A stretch of DNA of 64,000 nucleotides from Gilliamella apicola (lineage in GTDB: Bacteria > Pseudomonadota > Gammaproteobacteria > Enterobacterales > Orbaceae). Positions 38,853 to 48,473 of this stretch are shown here, piece by piece (within the stretch, counting starts at the first letter, position 1; each line of letters begins with the position of its first letter). The notes beneath the pieces are model-generated. The model ran no database searches, was not told the DNA's origin, and saw only the letters and a list, made by a program, of their open reading frames with translations. The stretch covers positions 3,075,413 through 3,139,412 of the forward strand of contig NZ_CP007445.1 of the NCBI RefSeq assembly GCF_000599985.1, written 5' to 3'. The translations under genes were made by a program, and so were the position numbers.

Positions 38853-39857
38853 ATGGCTTCACTTAAGGATGTTGCAAAATTGGCATCAGTGTCATTGATG
38901 ACAGTTTCTCGTGCAATTAATAATCCTGAAAAATTAAATAAACAGACATATCAACGCGTAAAACAAGCCATTGAGCAACTTAATTATGTCCCTGATCTCT
39001 CAGCCAGAAAAATTCGTGGTGATAACTCAGGCCCTTGTGCTATTGGCGTTTTAGCTTTAGAAACAGCAATGACACCATTTTCCGTAGAATTATTACAAGC
39101 TATAGAAAAAACTGCTCAAAATCATGGTTGGAATACCTTTATTGTTAATTTATTTGATGATAAAGAGCCTGATCATGCAATTAATACTCTTTTATCCTAT
39201 CGTCCTAACGGCATTATTTACACCACGATGGGACTTAGAAAAGTTGATCTTCCCGAAAAGTTACTTGGCAAAAATATTGTTTTGGCAAATTGTGTTACTG
39301 ATAGTGAAAAGCTGGCTTGCTATATTCCCGATGACTACACAGGTCAATATCAAGCTATGCAACAGGTGATACAAAAAGGTTATAAAAAACCGTTATGTAT
39401 CTATTTATCAGAAAAAACATTAGCAGGTAAAACCCGTCGTAAGGGTGCAGAACAAGCTTGGCTTGATGCTGGTAAAAATTTGAAAAAAATGGCCAGTTAT
39501 CATATGCCGATATTGGAAAATAATATCGCCCAAGAATATATGACGACAATTGATATATTGAAACAACATTGTAATAACACACCGGATTTTGATGTATTAA
39601 TTTGTGGTAATGATCGCATTGCTTTTGTTGCTTACCAATACTTACTTGGTCAAGGATTTCATATACCCAAAGATGTGGCTATATTAGGTTATGACAACAT
39701 GGTCGGTACTGGTGAACTATTTTTTCCACCGCTTACGACAGTTCAATTACCGCATTATGAAATAGGCGAGCAAGCAGCGTTACATATCATCAATGGTCAA
39801 ACAGAAACAGAAATCAGCTATGTGGCTTCGCCTTACTTAGAAAGGAACTCTTTGTAA
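38853..39857 (+). CDS. cscR: LacI-family sucrose operon repressor CscR
   Basis: The N-terminal helix-turn-helix ASLKDVAKLASVSLMTVSRAI and hinge YVPDLSARKIR are followed by a periplasmic-binding-protein-like sensor domain, with GIIYTTMGLR, ENIVLANCV-like and CGNDRIAFVAYQ blocks. The 334 residues match E. coli CscR closely throughout. It should bind the TTAACGTTAA palindromes before cscB and cscA and release them when an inducer from sucrose (such as fructose) is present. It is divergent from cscB and convergent with cscA. Confidence 0.92.
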   Translation: MASLKDVAKLASVSLMTVSRAINNPEKLNKQTYQRVKQAIEQLNYVPDLSARKIRGDNSGPCAIGVLALETAMTPFSVELLQAIEKTAQNHGWNTFIVNLFDDKEPDHAINTLLSYRPNGIIYTTMGLRKVDLPEKLLGKNIVLANCVTDSEKLACYIPDDYTGQYQAMQQVIQKGYKKPLCIYLSEKTLAGKTRRKGAEQAWLDAGKNLKKMASYHMPILENNIAQEYMTTIDILKQHCNNTPDFDVLICGNDRIAFVAYQYLLGQGFHIPKDVAILGYDNMVGTGELFFPPLTTVQLPHYEIGEQAALHIINGQTETEISYVASPYLERNSL

Positions 39858-39864
39858 TAAACAT

Positions 39865-40426
39865 AAATGAATTGACCGCTATCAAGCGGTCAATTTAAAT
39901 ATAAATTAAGCGTAAATAGATTTTAGTTGCCAACTGTCAAGTCGAGTAATTTTGGCACTACCATTTTCCGCAAATAAATTTATTTGTCGTTCTGCTGGTA
40001 ATTTAGGATAAATACCACTAGAAAGACTATACAAATCATCATTAACAAATATAAATGAATTGACCGCTATCAAGCGGTCAATTTAAATATAAATTAAGCA
40101 TAAATAGATTTTAGTTGCCAACTGTCAAGTCGAGTAATTTTGGCACTACCATTTTCCGCAAATAAATTTATTTGTCGTTCTGCTGGTAACTTAGGATAGA
40201 TACCATTAGAAAGACTATACAAATCATCATTAACAAATATAAATGAATTGACCGCTATCAAGCGGTCAATTTAAATATAAATTAAGCATAAATGGATTTT
40301 AGTTGCCAACTGTCAAGTCGAGTAATTTTGGCACTACCATTTTCCGCAAATAAATTTATTTGTCGTTCTGCTGGTAATTTAGGATAGATACGACTAGAAA
40401 GACTATACAAATCATCATTAACAAAT
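39865..40426. repeat. Three tandem 188-bp copies of the cscA 3' end and its terminator
   Basis: Units start at 39865, 40053 and 40241, exactly 188 bases apart. Each holds a TTGACCGCT-atca-AGCGGTCAA hairpin (39872, 40060, 40248) and the last 48 codons of cscA including the stop. The third copy is the genuine end of the gene; the other two are extra. They are almost identical. The hairpins can end both cscR and cscA transcription, so the duplication has tripled the terminator. Confidence 0.95.
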
Positions 40427-41751
40427 ACTTCAACCGATGATGCGTCAATATAAACATGTAAGGATAGTTTTTTCGTTTTTGGTAGTGGTACACTACGGTA
40501 GCCTTTTAACTCAAGTCCAGAAAGGCTACGATCAAGAATAATACGTTTTGATTGCAAATCCACATATAACAATGTTGCTTGTTCACCATTTTTGGTTGCC
40601 GATAGCTGCAAACCAAATCGTTCTGCGGTACTTTGTGATAAATCAAACTCAACATTGAGTTCACAACTAATTGATTTAATATTGGTATTTTTCAGTTCAT
40701 TATTAAGGATTATTTCACTTAATGATTGTCGTTGTTCACGCAATGCTGTGAGCTCTTTAATTGGGCGATTACGAACATTATTGTTGTTATCCAATATTAA
40801 TTCACGAGGAAGTGTAAATGAACCCATCCATTTATCTTGTTTACTTGGCATACTCGATTCCCACATATCCATCCAAGCAAACACAATGCGTCGTCCATCA
40901 GCAGCTTGAAACGATTGCGGTGCATAAAAGTCATGACCAAAATCCATTTCTTGAAATGGTTTGATTATTGAAAACTTTTTACCCGGTTGCCAATCACCAA
41001 CAATATAACCAGATTGAAAACGATTTCGATTCTGATAGCCTTTAGCTTTCATACCTTGTGGTGAAAACATTAAAATCCATTTATCACCAAGCTTGAAAAA
41101 GTCAGGGCATTCAAGCATATAAACATTAGGATCGATATCACTTACAACAACATGGTCGAATGTCCAACTTTTAAAATCTTTTGAATGATAAAGTAAAATT
41201 TGTCCAACATCATTTGTATCACGTTGTCCAACAACCATCCACCATGTATCATCCTGTAGCCAAACCTTAGGATCTCGAAAATGCATAATACCGCTTTCTG
41301 GCACAAGTATGGTTCCATGTTTTTTAAAATGAATACCATCTTTACTGGTTGCTAAGCATTGAGATTGAGAAATTTTTTCATCATTACCCTGCCCTGCTAA
41401 CCAAATATGACCAGTATAGATCAAGTATAATTCACCATTATTATCGACAGCCGAACCAGAAAAACAGCCATTTTTATCCCAATCATCACCTGGTGCGATA
41501 GCAATAGGTAGCCTTCGCCATGTCACAAGATCATCGCTAACAGCATGACCCCAATGCATGGGTCCCCAATTTTCATCATAAGGATGATGTTGGTAAAAAG
41601 CGTGATATTGACCTTTAAAATAGATCAAACCATTGGGATCATTCATCCAGCCAGATTGTGGGGCTAAATGAAAATGTGGATAATATTGTTTGTTCATCAC
41701 TTTCTCTAGTTTTTTCACAGCTAAATTAGCTTTATCAACGGCTGTAGACAT
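40282..41751 (-). CDS. cscA: Sucrose hydrolase (invertase) CscA, GH32
   Basis: CscA splits sucrose to glucose and fructose in the cytoplasm. The 489 residues hold the GH32 five-bladed propeller with the nucleophile motif WMNDPNG (35-41), FSGSA, the RDP motif (159-161) and the acid/base ECPD (214-217), then a C-terminal beta-sandwich with SSVEVFVNDD. It aligns along its length with E. coli CscA, including the leader before the catalytic domain. Four CscR-type palindromes and a CRP site control the locus; its 3' end is repeated downstream. Confidence 0.94.
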   Translation of the reverse strand: MSTAVDKANLAVKKLEKVMNKQYYPHFHLAPQSGWMNDPNGLIYFKGQYHAFYQHHPYDENWGPMHWGHAVSDDLVTWRRLPIAIAPGDDWDKNGCFSGSAVDNNGELYLIYTGHIWLAGQGNDEKISQSQCLATSKDGIHFKKHGTILVPESGIMHFRDPKVWLQDDTWWMVVGQRDTNDVGQILLYHSKDFKSWTFDHVVVSDIDPNVYMLECPDFFKLGDKWILMFSPQGMKAKGYQNRNRFQSGYIVGDWQPGKKFSIIKPFQEMDFGHDFYAPQSFQAADGRRIVFAWMDMWESSMPSKQDKWMGSFTLPRELILDNNNNVRNRPIKELTALREQRQSLSEIILNNELKNTNIKSISCELNVEFDLSQSTAERFGLQLSATKNGEQATLLYVDLQSKRIILDRSLSGLELKGYRSVPLPKTKKLSLHVYIDASSVEVFVNDDLYSLSSRIYPKLPAERQINLFAENGSAKITRLDSWQLKSIYA

Positions 41752-41811
41752 AAAACCCCTCTCTTATCCAGTATTACATATCATGATTAATAATAATACT
41801 CCAAATAAATT

Positions 41812-41880
41812 GTTAACGTTAACTATTAATGAAAAAATAGATAAAATTTGTGATGAAAGTCACACATTTTTAACGTTAAC
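41812..41880 (-). promoter_or_regulatory. CscR operators and a perfect CRP site between cscA and cscK
   Basis: GTTAACGTTAAC (41812-41823) and TTTAACGTTAAC (41869-41880) flank TGTGA-TGAAAG-TCACA (41849-41864), a perfect CRP consensus. The operators are 57 bases apart, long enough for a repression loop. The same gap serves cscK on the plus strand, so one module could set both genes. Confidence 0.85.
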
Positions 41881-42070
41881 AATGAATTTTTCGACAAATG
41901 ATTTAGTCTATGACTAGTTTTAAAAAAGACTTTTATTAATTATCATAATAAACTGTTTTTCAACTATTTTGTAAACAAGATAAAAGATGGCTAATTTCAC
42001 GAAATTTGGCAATAACTAATATCTATACTAAGCTAAATTACTGTTGTAACTAACTATAATCGAGTAAAAA

Positions 42071-43030
42071 ATGAATAATACTAAAGTTTGGTCTCTTGGG
42101 GATGCTGTTATCGATTTGTTGCCATTTGGTGATATGAATTATCAAGCTTGCGCTGGCGGTGCTCCAGCTAACGTTGCCATTGGTGTGTCAAAATTGGGGC
42201 TACCTTCCGCTTTTATTGGTCGTGTTGGTAACGATCCATTTGGTCATTTTATGGAAAAGACTTTCCGTGAATATAATGTTGATTGTCAGAGTCTTGAAAA
42301 AGATGATCATCATAGAACCAGTACTGTAGTTGTAGATTTAGGGCATAATGGTGAGCGTAGTTTTACCTTTTTAGTTTCACCGTCTGCTGACCAATTTTTA
42401 TCAGAACAGGCGATTCCTAGCTTCAATCAAGACATATTACATTTTTGCTCTTTAGCATTAGTAGGTCATACTTGTCGAAAAACATTAAAAACGGCTATCG
42501 AAAATCTTACGGCTAAAAATGGTTTAATCAGTTTTGATGTTAACCTTCGTGAACAAATGTGGGAAAATAAAGATGAAATGCGCACAACTATTACTCAATT
42601 TTGCCATGATGCCGATATACTCAAATTATCAGATGAAGAACTGTTTTGGCTAACCGAAAGCAATGACTGGCATATTGCCTTAAATAAATTACAACAACAC
42701 TATAATGCACCACTAAAACTGGTCACTAAAGGCAAGGATGGAAGCATTGTGTTATGGCAAGGCAAAATATTCTCTTTTGACTCATATCATGTTAATAGCG
42801 TTGATACAACTGGAGCGGGTGATGCTTTTGTTTCGGGTTTACTTAGTAGTATTGCTTCATCAGGAATGCCAGAAGATAAATTAATGTTAGAAAGTATGAT
42901 GACCATTGCCAGTGCCTGTGGTGCCTTAGCCACCACCAAAAAAGGGGCATTAACAGCACTACCTGATAGCGCATTTTTGCAATCATTTATAAGCGACAAT
43001 CCTGCTTTATGTGCTAAACAAATGGCGTAA
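42071..43030 (+). CDS. cscK: Fructokinase (PfkB family) of the sucrose locus
   Basis: The 319 residues are a PfkB-type sugar kinase: N-terminal GGAPANVAIGVSKLG, IGRVGNDPFG, and the C-terminal catalytic DTTGAGDAFVSGLL with the base aspartate. In the csc pathway it phosphorylates the fructose released from sucrose to fructose 6-phosphate. It is divergent from cscA and followed at once by maa, five bases after its stop by the start I favour. The end of this gene and the start of maa were once duplicated downstream (43609-43782). Confidence 0.92.
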   Translation: MNNTKVWSLGDAVIDLLPFGDMNYQACAGGAPANVAIGVSKLGLPSAFIGRVGNDPFGHFMEKTFREYNVDCQSLEKDDHHRTSTVVVDLGHNGERSFTFLVSPSADQFLSEQAIPSFNQDILHFCSLALVGHTCRKTLKTAIENLTAKNGLISFDVNLREQMWENKDEMRTTITQFCHDADILKLSDEELFWLTESNDWHIALNKLQQHYNAPLKLVTKGKDGSIVLWQGKIFSFDSYHVNSVDTTGAGDAFVSGLLSSIASSGMPEDKLMLESMMTIASACGALATTKKGALTALPDSAFLQSFISDNPALCAKQMA

Positions 43031-43034
43031 CAAA

Positions 43035-43595
43035 ATGACAGAAAAAGAAAAAATGTTAGCAGGTTTGTTGTACGATCCTTGTATCAACTTACTTGCTAAT
43101 GAACGGCTTTATGCGCAAGATATCTGTTTTCAATTAAATCAATTATCACCATTAGCCGAAAACCAACGGCAACATCTGTTTAAAAAACTATTAGGAAAAA
43201 CAGGGCAACAATTTACCATCATGCCAGGATTTCAATGTGATTATGGCTATAATATCGAAATTGGCGAAAATTTTTTCGCTAACTTTAACTGTATCATGTT
43301 AGATGCAGCCAAAATTTCATTTGGTGATAATGTGCTGGTGGCGCCCAATTGTGGTTTTTATACCTCAGGACATCCAATTGATAGCCAAACTCGAAATAGT
43401 GGCTTAGAATTTGCCAAGCCAATTACGGTTGGCAATAATGTTTGGATTGGAGGTAATGTAATTGTATTACCTAATGTAACAATCGGTGATAATAGTGTTA
43501 TTGCAGCAGGGAGCATTGTTGATCGCGATATACCCAGTAATGTGGTCGCAATGGGCTCCCCTTGTCGTGTACATAAAACATTAAAAGAGTATTAA
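43035..43595 (+). CDS. maa: Sugar O-acetyltransferase (Maa/LacA family)
   Basis: The 186 residues are a left-handed beta-helix acetyltransferase using acetyl-CoA: N-terminal EKEKMLAGLLYDP, then CDYGYNIEIGENFFANFNC, the catalytic histidine in GHPIDSQTRN, and VWIGGNVIVLPNVTIGDNSVIAAGS. It most resembles E. coli Maa, which acetylates maltose and glucose as a detoxification step. The frame extends to 43011, but ATG 43035 matches the family start; its ribosome site is weak, suggesting coupling to cscK. Confidence 0.88.
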   Translation: MTEKEKMLAGLLYDPCINLLANERLYAQDICFQLNQLSPLAENQRQHLFKKLLGKTGQQFTIMPGFQCDYGYNIEIGENFFANFNCIMLDAAKISFGDNVLVAPNCGFYTSGHPIDSQTRNSGLEFAKPITVGNNVWIGGNVIVLPNVTIGDNSVIAAGSIVDRDIPSNVVAMGSPCRVHKTLKEY

Positions 43596-43608
43596 CTACA
43601 CTACTAGC

Positions 43609-43782
43609 ACATTTTTGCAATCATTTATAAGCAATAATCCAGCTTTATACACTAAACAAATGGCATAACAAAATAATAGAAAATGAGAAAATGATAGCTC
43701 GTTTGTTATATGATCCTTGTATCAATTTACTCGCTAATGAACGGTTTTATGCGCAGGATATCTGTTTTCAGTTAAATCAACT
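43609..43782 (+). pseudogene. Decayed duplicate of the cscK 3' end and maa 5' end
   Basis: This stretch copies 42973-43148: the last ~20 codons of cscK, the intergenic bases and the first ~37 codons of maa. It has scattered substitutions, and the copied maa start ATG reads ATA, so it is not translated as such. It breaks off at AACTTTTGTATAACAAAAG. The distance to the original is about 638 bases, meaning a unit containing all of maa was duplicated and then mostly lost. Confidence 0.88.
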
Positions 43783-43817
43783 TTTGTATAACAAAAGTAC
43801 ATTAATTACCTCTTTTT

Positions 43818-43871
43818 ATGTCAACTAATTTAAATTAAAATAGTTGACAATATAAGGTTATGTATTATGAT
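43818..43871 (+). promoter_or_regulatory. bioB promoter with BirA-type operator
   Basis: ATGTCAACT (43818-43826) and AGTTGACAA (43842-43850) form an inverted repeat with a 15-base spacer, resembling the BirA operator TTGTAAACC-N-GGTTTACAA. The right arm contains a consensus -35 TTGACA (43844-43849), 16 bases before TATGAT (43866-43871). Biotin-bound BirA would therefore cover the promoter. Confidence 0.72.
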
Positions 43872-43908
43872 GCATACAGATTTATGTTGATTCTTAAAAG
43901 GATTTTCT

Positions 43909-44952
43909 ATGTCATTAAATGCCATTCGTCATGACTGGGTATTGTCTGAAGTGATGGATATTTTTCAATTACCTTTCAATGATCTTATTTTCAAAGCACA
44001 AACCATACATCGACAATATTTTGATGCAAATAAAGTACAAGTTTCTACCCTGTTATCAATAAAGACAGGGGCTTGTCCTGAAGATTGTAAATATTGCCCT
44101 CAGTCTATCCATCATGATACTGGCTTAGAAAAAGAAAAATTACTTGAAGTACAAAGAGTAATTGAAGAAGCAAAAGCCGCCAAAGCTGTAGGCGCTACAC
44201 GCTTTTGTATGGGTGCTGCTTGGAAGCATCCGACAAACCGAGATATGCCTTATCTCTTGGAGATGGTAAAAGGTGTTAAAGCTCTAGGTATGGAAACATG
44301 CATGACTCTGGGACTATTATCCCAGCTACAAGCTTACGCATTAGCCGATGCAGGCTTAGATTTTTACAATCATAATTTAGATACTTCACCTGAGTTTTAC
44401 CAACAAATAATTACCACACGTACATACGGTGAGCGTTTACAAACATTGGCTTATGTAAGGCAGGCCGGTATTAAAATTTGCTCGGGTGGTATTTTGGGTA
44501 TGGGTGAGACATTAAAAGATCGAGCCAATTTATTGATTCAACTAGCTAATTTAGACCAACACCCCGAAAGTGTTCCTATTAATAATTTAGTTAAAGTTAA
44601 AGGTACACCGTTAGCAAATGAAAAAGATATTGAACCATTTGATTTTATTAGAATGCTTGCGGTCGCTCGTATTATGATGCCTAAATCTTATATACGTTTG
44701 TCAGCAGGAAGAGAACAAATGAATGAGCAAATGCAAGCATTGGCTTTTTTAGCCGGTGCTAATTCAATATTCTATGGTGATAAGTTATTAACTACATCCA
44801 ATCCTCAAGTCGATAAAGATAATGCTTTATTTTTAAAATTAGGTATTAGTCCAGAAAAGAACCAAGATTATAGTGATGAGGTACATAAAGCTGCTATTGT
44901 GCAAGCACTTACTGAGCAAGCACAAAATAATCTATCAAGCGATAATTTCTAA
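43909..44952 (+). CDS. bioB: Biotin synthase
   Basis: BioB is the radical-SAM enzyme that inserts sulfur into dethiobiotin. The 347 residues show the radical cluster motif CPEDCKYC (C56, C60, C63), and the auxiliary [2Fe-2S] ligands further on with the YNHNLDTS and RLSAGRE blocks. Full length. It stands alone: bioA, F, C and D are not nearby. A BirA-type operator overlaps its promoter. Confidence 0.95.
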   Translation: MSLNAIRHDWVLSEVMDIFQLPFNDLIFKAQTIHRQYFDANKVQVSTLLSIKTGACPEDCKYCPQSIHHDTGLEKEKLLEVQRVIEEAKAAKAVGATRFCMGAAWKHPTNRDMPYLLEMVKGVKALGMETCMTLGLLSQLQAYALADAGLDFYNHNLDTSPEFYQQIITTRTYGERLQTLAYVRQAGIKICSGGILGMGETLKDRANLLIQLANLDQHPESVPINNLVKVKGTPLANEKDIEPFDFIRMLAVARIMMPKSYIRLSAGREQMNEQMQALAFLAGANSIFYGDKLLTTSNPQVDKDNALFLKLGISPEKNQDYSDEVHKAAIVQALTEQAQNNLSSDNF

Positions 44953-44996
44953 GATTGAAATATAAGAGCCTTAATATTAACTTTTGGGTCGTATTA

Positions 44997-46175
44997 TTAT
45001 AATTTTAAGCAGGTTTCTCTTGCCCATAGATCAATAGCAAATACGTCTTCAATCGTTGTTGGCTCTGGAAAAGTAAGCTTTTCTAAAACCTTTGATACCT
45101 GTTTAGCAATGTCCATAAAACCGATTTTATTTTCTAAAAATGCAGCTACGGCAATTTCATTAGCGGCATTCAATGCTGTTGTTGCTGCTTGACCTTGATT
45201 AGAAGCATCAATGGCTAATTTTAAGCATGGATAGCGATCAAAATCAGGCTGATTAAAAGTAAGTGATGCTATTTTAGTAAAATCTAGCGCTGGAACAGTC
45301 GAATTAATACGTTTAGGATAAGACATTGAATAAGCAATCGGCGTACACATATCAGGTACACCTAATTCAGCAATCACACTACCATCTTGATAACGAACCA
45401 TTGAATGAATAATCGATTGAGGATGAACAATAATCTCCATTTCCTCTGGACTTGCATTAAATAACCAGCGTGCTTCAATGTATTCAAGTCCTTTATTCAT
45501 CATGGTTGCAGAATCAACCGAAATCTTTTTACCCATTGACCAGTTTGGATGTGCAACCGCTTGTTCTGGAGTGACAGATGCCAACTTATCAATAGGAAAA
45601 TCTCGAAATGGACCACCCGAACCCGTTAATACAATTTTAGTAATACCATGATCGGTTAAATTGGCAAAACCTAGATCTTGTTGAACTGATGCAGGTAAAC
45701 TCTGAAAAATGGCATTATGCTCACTATCAACAGGTAATAACTGGGCACCATAACGTTTAACTGCCTGCATAAATAAATGACCGCAAGTGACTAATGATTC
45801 TTTATTGGCTAACAAAATACATTTACCTTTTTTTATAGCAGCAAGCGTTGGTTTTAACCCCGCAGCACCAACAATTGCAGCCATAACCTGATCAACTTCA
45901 GGTAATTGAGCTAAGTCACAAATCGCTTCATCGCCAGCAAAAACATCAATATCTAAATTTAAGTTAATTAAGTTGGCTTTAAGTTCACTTGCGGCATGTT
46001 GATCAGCCATAGCCACATATTTTGGCTTAAATTCTTGGCATTGCTGTGTCATTTTGACAACATTTTTACCGCCGACTAACGCATAAGCTTTATATAAAGT
46101 CGGATTTTGTCGAATAACCGCTAAGGTACTGCAACCAATTGATCCCGTTGAACCTAAAATTGTGATATTTTTCAT
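44997..46175 (-). CDS. dxr: 1-deoxy-D-xylulose 5-phosphate reductoisomerase
   Basis: Dxr (IspC) makes methylerythritol phosphate, the committed step of the MEP isoprenoid pathway, using NADPH and a divalent metal. The 392 residues have the nucleotide-binding start [18 protein letters not shown], the metal and substrate block [13 protein letters not shown], and TGSGGPFRD. It begins two bases after the deoR stop, so it shares the deoC-deoR transcript. In E. coli dxr follows frr directly; here deoC and deoR intervene, and ispU/cdsA are missing. Confidence 0.95.
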   Translation of the reverse strand: MKNITILGSTGSIGCSTLAVIRQNPTLYKAYALVGGKNVVKMTQQCQEFKPKYVAMADQHAASELKANLINLNLDIDVFAGDEAICDLAQLPEVDQVMAAIVGAAGLKPTLAAIKKGKCILLANKESLVTCGHLFMQAVKRYGAQLLPVDSEHNAIFQSLPASVQQDLGFANLTDHGITKIVLTGSGGPFRDFPIDKLASVTPEQAVAHPNWSMGKKISVDSATMMNKGLEYIEARWLFNASPEEMEIIVHPQSIIHSMVRYQDGSVIAELGVPDMCTPIAYSMSYPKRINSTVPALDFTKIASLTFNQPDFDRYPCLKLAIDASNQGQAATTALNAANEIAVAAFLENKIGFMDIAKQVSKVLEKLTFPEPTTIEDVFAIDLWARETCLKL

Positions 46176-46177
46176 AA

Positions 46178-46939
46178 TTAATACATTAACCCAATGTCAT
46201 TTTCTTTAAAATAAGAGATATATTGCGACTTCGGCGCTTTATCAGTGATAACTAAATTAAATAAACTAAGATCACCAATTAAAGCAGGCTTAACTTGATT
46301 AAATTTAGTATGATCGGCGATCAAAATATTAGTAGAAGATTTTTGTATTGCTTTATGCTTCATGCTAAGTTCATCAAAATTATAACAAGTAACACCTTGT
46401 GTAAAATCAATACCAGCAGCTGAAATAAAGGCTTTATTAGGGCAGATAGAATCTAATTGGTTATGCTGATTGATACTGGTAAATATGGCATTATCAATAT
46501 GATAATTACCACCACATAAAATGATTTTGCAATTAGGTTTATGTTGTAATGCTAAAAAAGCATTAAAAGAATAACAAATGGCGGTAAAAGATATTTGATC
46601 ATCAATTGCATCAATGATAAAAGGCATAGTTGTGCCACAATCGAAAAAAATAGTATCATTCTCGCTTACTAATTGACTCACCAGTTTTGCAATATGAAGC
46701 TTTTCTTTGACCTGTTTATCTTGCTGATCGGATACAAAATATGTGGCAATAGAATGACGGGCTTGATTAACAATATAACCACCAAGAACCGTCAATGAGG
46801 TTGGTAAATGATTAAGATCACGACGAATTGTCATTTCAGATACAGCAAGTAATTGTGCGGCATCTTTTAAGTGAATTTTATCCATCGTTTTTAAGAGTTC
46901 AATAAGTGCATTTACTCTTTTTTGTGGTTGTGATTGCAT
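46178..46939 (-). CDS. deoR: Deoxyribose operon repressor DeoR
   Basis: The 253 residues align well with E. coli DeoR: N-terminal helix-turn-helix with [21 protein letters not shown], then LGGYIV, and the DeoR-family sensor domain with [28 protein letters not shown] and the [14 protein letters not shown] block. It should sense deoxyribose 5-phosphate and repress deoC. It lies 53 bases after deoC and two bases before dxr. Confidence 0.9.
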   Translation of the reverse strand: MQSQPQKRVNALIELLKTMDKIHLKDAAQLLAVSEMTIRRDLNHLPTSLTVLGGYIVNQARHSIATYFVSDQQDKQVKEKLHIAKLVSQLVSENDTIFFDCGTTMPFIIDAIDDQISFTAICYSFNAFLALQHKPNCKIILCGGNYHIDNAIFTSINQHNQLDSICPNKAFISAAGIDFTQGVTCYNFDELSMKHKAIQKSSTNILIADHTKFNQVKPALIGDLSLFNLVITDKAPKSQYISYFKENDIGLMY

Positions 46940-46992
46940 TGCTATTCCATAAACAGCAATAAGCTACCTGATAAAGGTAGCTTAAAGGTAAA

Positions 46993-47658
46993 TTAATAAT
47001 TACCTGATGATGTTTCGTTACCTGATACAATAGCGATACCTGCGCTTGCACCTAATCGTGTTGCGCCAGCTTCAACCATTTTTTCAGCTGTTGCACGATC
47101 GCGAATACCACCAGAAGCTTTAACGCCCATTTTATCACCGACGGTTTCACGCATCAATTTAACATCTTCAACCGTTGCACCCGACACACTAAAACCAGTT
47201 GAAGTTTTAACGAAAGCGACACCTATCTCTTTACAGATATTACAAACTTTTACAATTTCGTCTTTACTTAATAAGCAGGTTTCTAAAATCACTTTCAATG
47301 GTACATCGCCACATGCGTTAAACACAGCTTCAATATCATTTTTAACGGCTTGCCAATCGTTGCTTTTTAACCATCCAACATTGATAACCATATCAATTTC
47401 TTTTGCGCCCGCTTTAACTGCCATTTCAGTTTCAAACGCTTTAGCTGAAGTTAACATTGCACCAAGTGGAAAACCAACTACAGAACAAACTTTTACATCA
47501 CAGCCTTTTAATAAGCTTGCAGCTAAAGGTACATAGCCTGAATTAACGCAAACAGAATAAAAATGATATTCTTTCGCTTCATCACAGAGTTTACGAATTT
47601 GATCTTCTGTCGCATTCATTGCCAGTAAAGTATGATCAATATACTTTGCATAACTCAT
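46993..47658 (-). CDS. deoC: Deoxyribose-phosphate aldolase
   Basis: DeoC splits deoxyribose 5-phosphate into acetaldehyde and glyceraldehyde 3-phosphate in nucleoside breakdown. The 221 residues are the short DeoC type (E. coli DeoC is about 259 aa), with [23 protein letters not shown]-like, the Schiff-base lysine in FVKTSTGFS, and VKASGGIRD. The possible operator at 47731-47749 and the preceding strong terminator suggest an independent deoC-deoR-dxr unit. Confidence 0.93.
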   Translation of the reverse strand: MSYAKYIDHTLLAMNATEDQIRKLCDEAKEYHFYSVCVNSGYVPLAASLLKGCDVKVCSVVGFPLGAMLTSAKAFETEMAVKAGAKEIDMVINVGWLKSNDWQAVKNDIEAVFNACGDVPLKVILETCLLSKDEIVKVCNICKEIGVAFVKTSTGFSVSGATVEDVKLMRETVGDKMGVKASGGIRDRATAEKMVEAGATRLGASAGIAIVSGNETSSGNY

Positions 47659-47730
47659 AATGGGATCCTTAAATTATGTTAATAATGATGTCTAATATAT
47701 ATTATTGCATATAAATAACAATGTTATAAA

Positions 47731-47749
47731 AATAACAAATTTTGTTATT
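47731..47749 (-). promoter_or_regulatory. Candidate DeoR operator upstream of deoC
   Basis: AATAACAAA-T-TTTGTTATT is a 9-base perfect inverted repeat 73 bases before the deoC start. It resembles the palindromic DeoR site TGTTAGAA-TTCTAACA only loosely, so the assignment rests on position as well. Confidence 0.45.
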
Positions 47750-47828
47750 ATAGCAACATTATATACTTAAATTATGATAATTTAAAATCAAGATAATGGT
47801 TACAGATGATCAATTTAGTTGAAAATAC

Positions 47829-47860
47829 CAAAAAAAACGCCCAGTTAAAAACCGAGCGTC
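47829..47860 (-). terminator. Rho-independent terminator after frr
   Basis: On the minus strand GACGCTCGGTT pairs with AACTGGGCGTT (with G-T wobbles) and eight T follow. It lies 26 bases past the frr stop and separates the ribosomal cluster from deoC. Confidence 0.85.
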
Positions 47861-47885
47861 TTAGCAATAACATTATAATTTGAAA

Positions 47886-48443
47886 TTAAAATTCCATTAG
47901 TTCTTTTTCTTTATCAGCAAGTACTGCATCTAATTTCTTAATTGCAGCATCAGTTGCTTTTTGAATTAAATCTTGTGATTTGCGTTCATCATCTTCAGAA
48001 ATTTCTTTATCTTTTAACAATGCTTTAATTTGATCATTTGCATCACGACGGATATTACGAATTGATACGCGACCTTGTTCAGCTTCATTACGTACGATTT
48101 TAGTTAAATCACGACGGCGCTCTTCGGTCAATGGTGGTAATGGTACACGAATTACTGTACCTGCAGATGCTGGATTAAGTCCTAAGTCTGAAGTTAAAAT
48201 TGCTTTTTCAATTAGAGGCGTTAATGATTTATCAAATACAGTAATTGCTAACGTTCTGGCATCTTCCGCAACCACATTAGCTAATTGACGAAGTGGTGTT
48301 GGGCTACCATAATATTCAACCATAATCCCATCTAATAAGCTTGGTGATGCACGGCCTGTTCTAACTTTAGAAATATGAGTTTGAAACGCATCAATACTTT
48401 TTTCCATGCGCGCTTGCGCTTCTTTTAAAATCTCATTTAACAT
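47886..48443 (-). CDS. frr: Ribosome recycling factor
   Basis: RRF splits post-termination ribosomes with EF-G. The 185 residues match the family length, with the three-helix bundle and small domain, and the [28 protein letters not shown] and [20 protein letters not shown] blocks. It follows pyrH, as in E. coli, and is the last gene before a terminator. Confidence 0.96.
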   Translation of the reverse strand: MLNEILKEAQARMEKSIDAFQTHISKVRTGRASPSLLDGIMVEYYGSPTPLRQLANVVAEDARTLAITVFDKSLTPLIEKAILTSDLGLNPASAGTVIRVPLPPLTEERRRDLTKIVRNEAEQGRVSIRNIRRDANDQIKALLKDKEISEDDERKSQDLIQKATDAAIKKLDAVLADKEKELMEF

Positions 48444-48473
48444 AATAAAAACCTTATATTGAAATAAAAAAGA

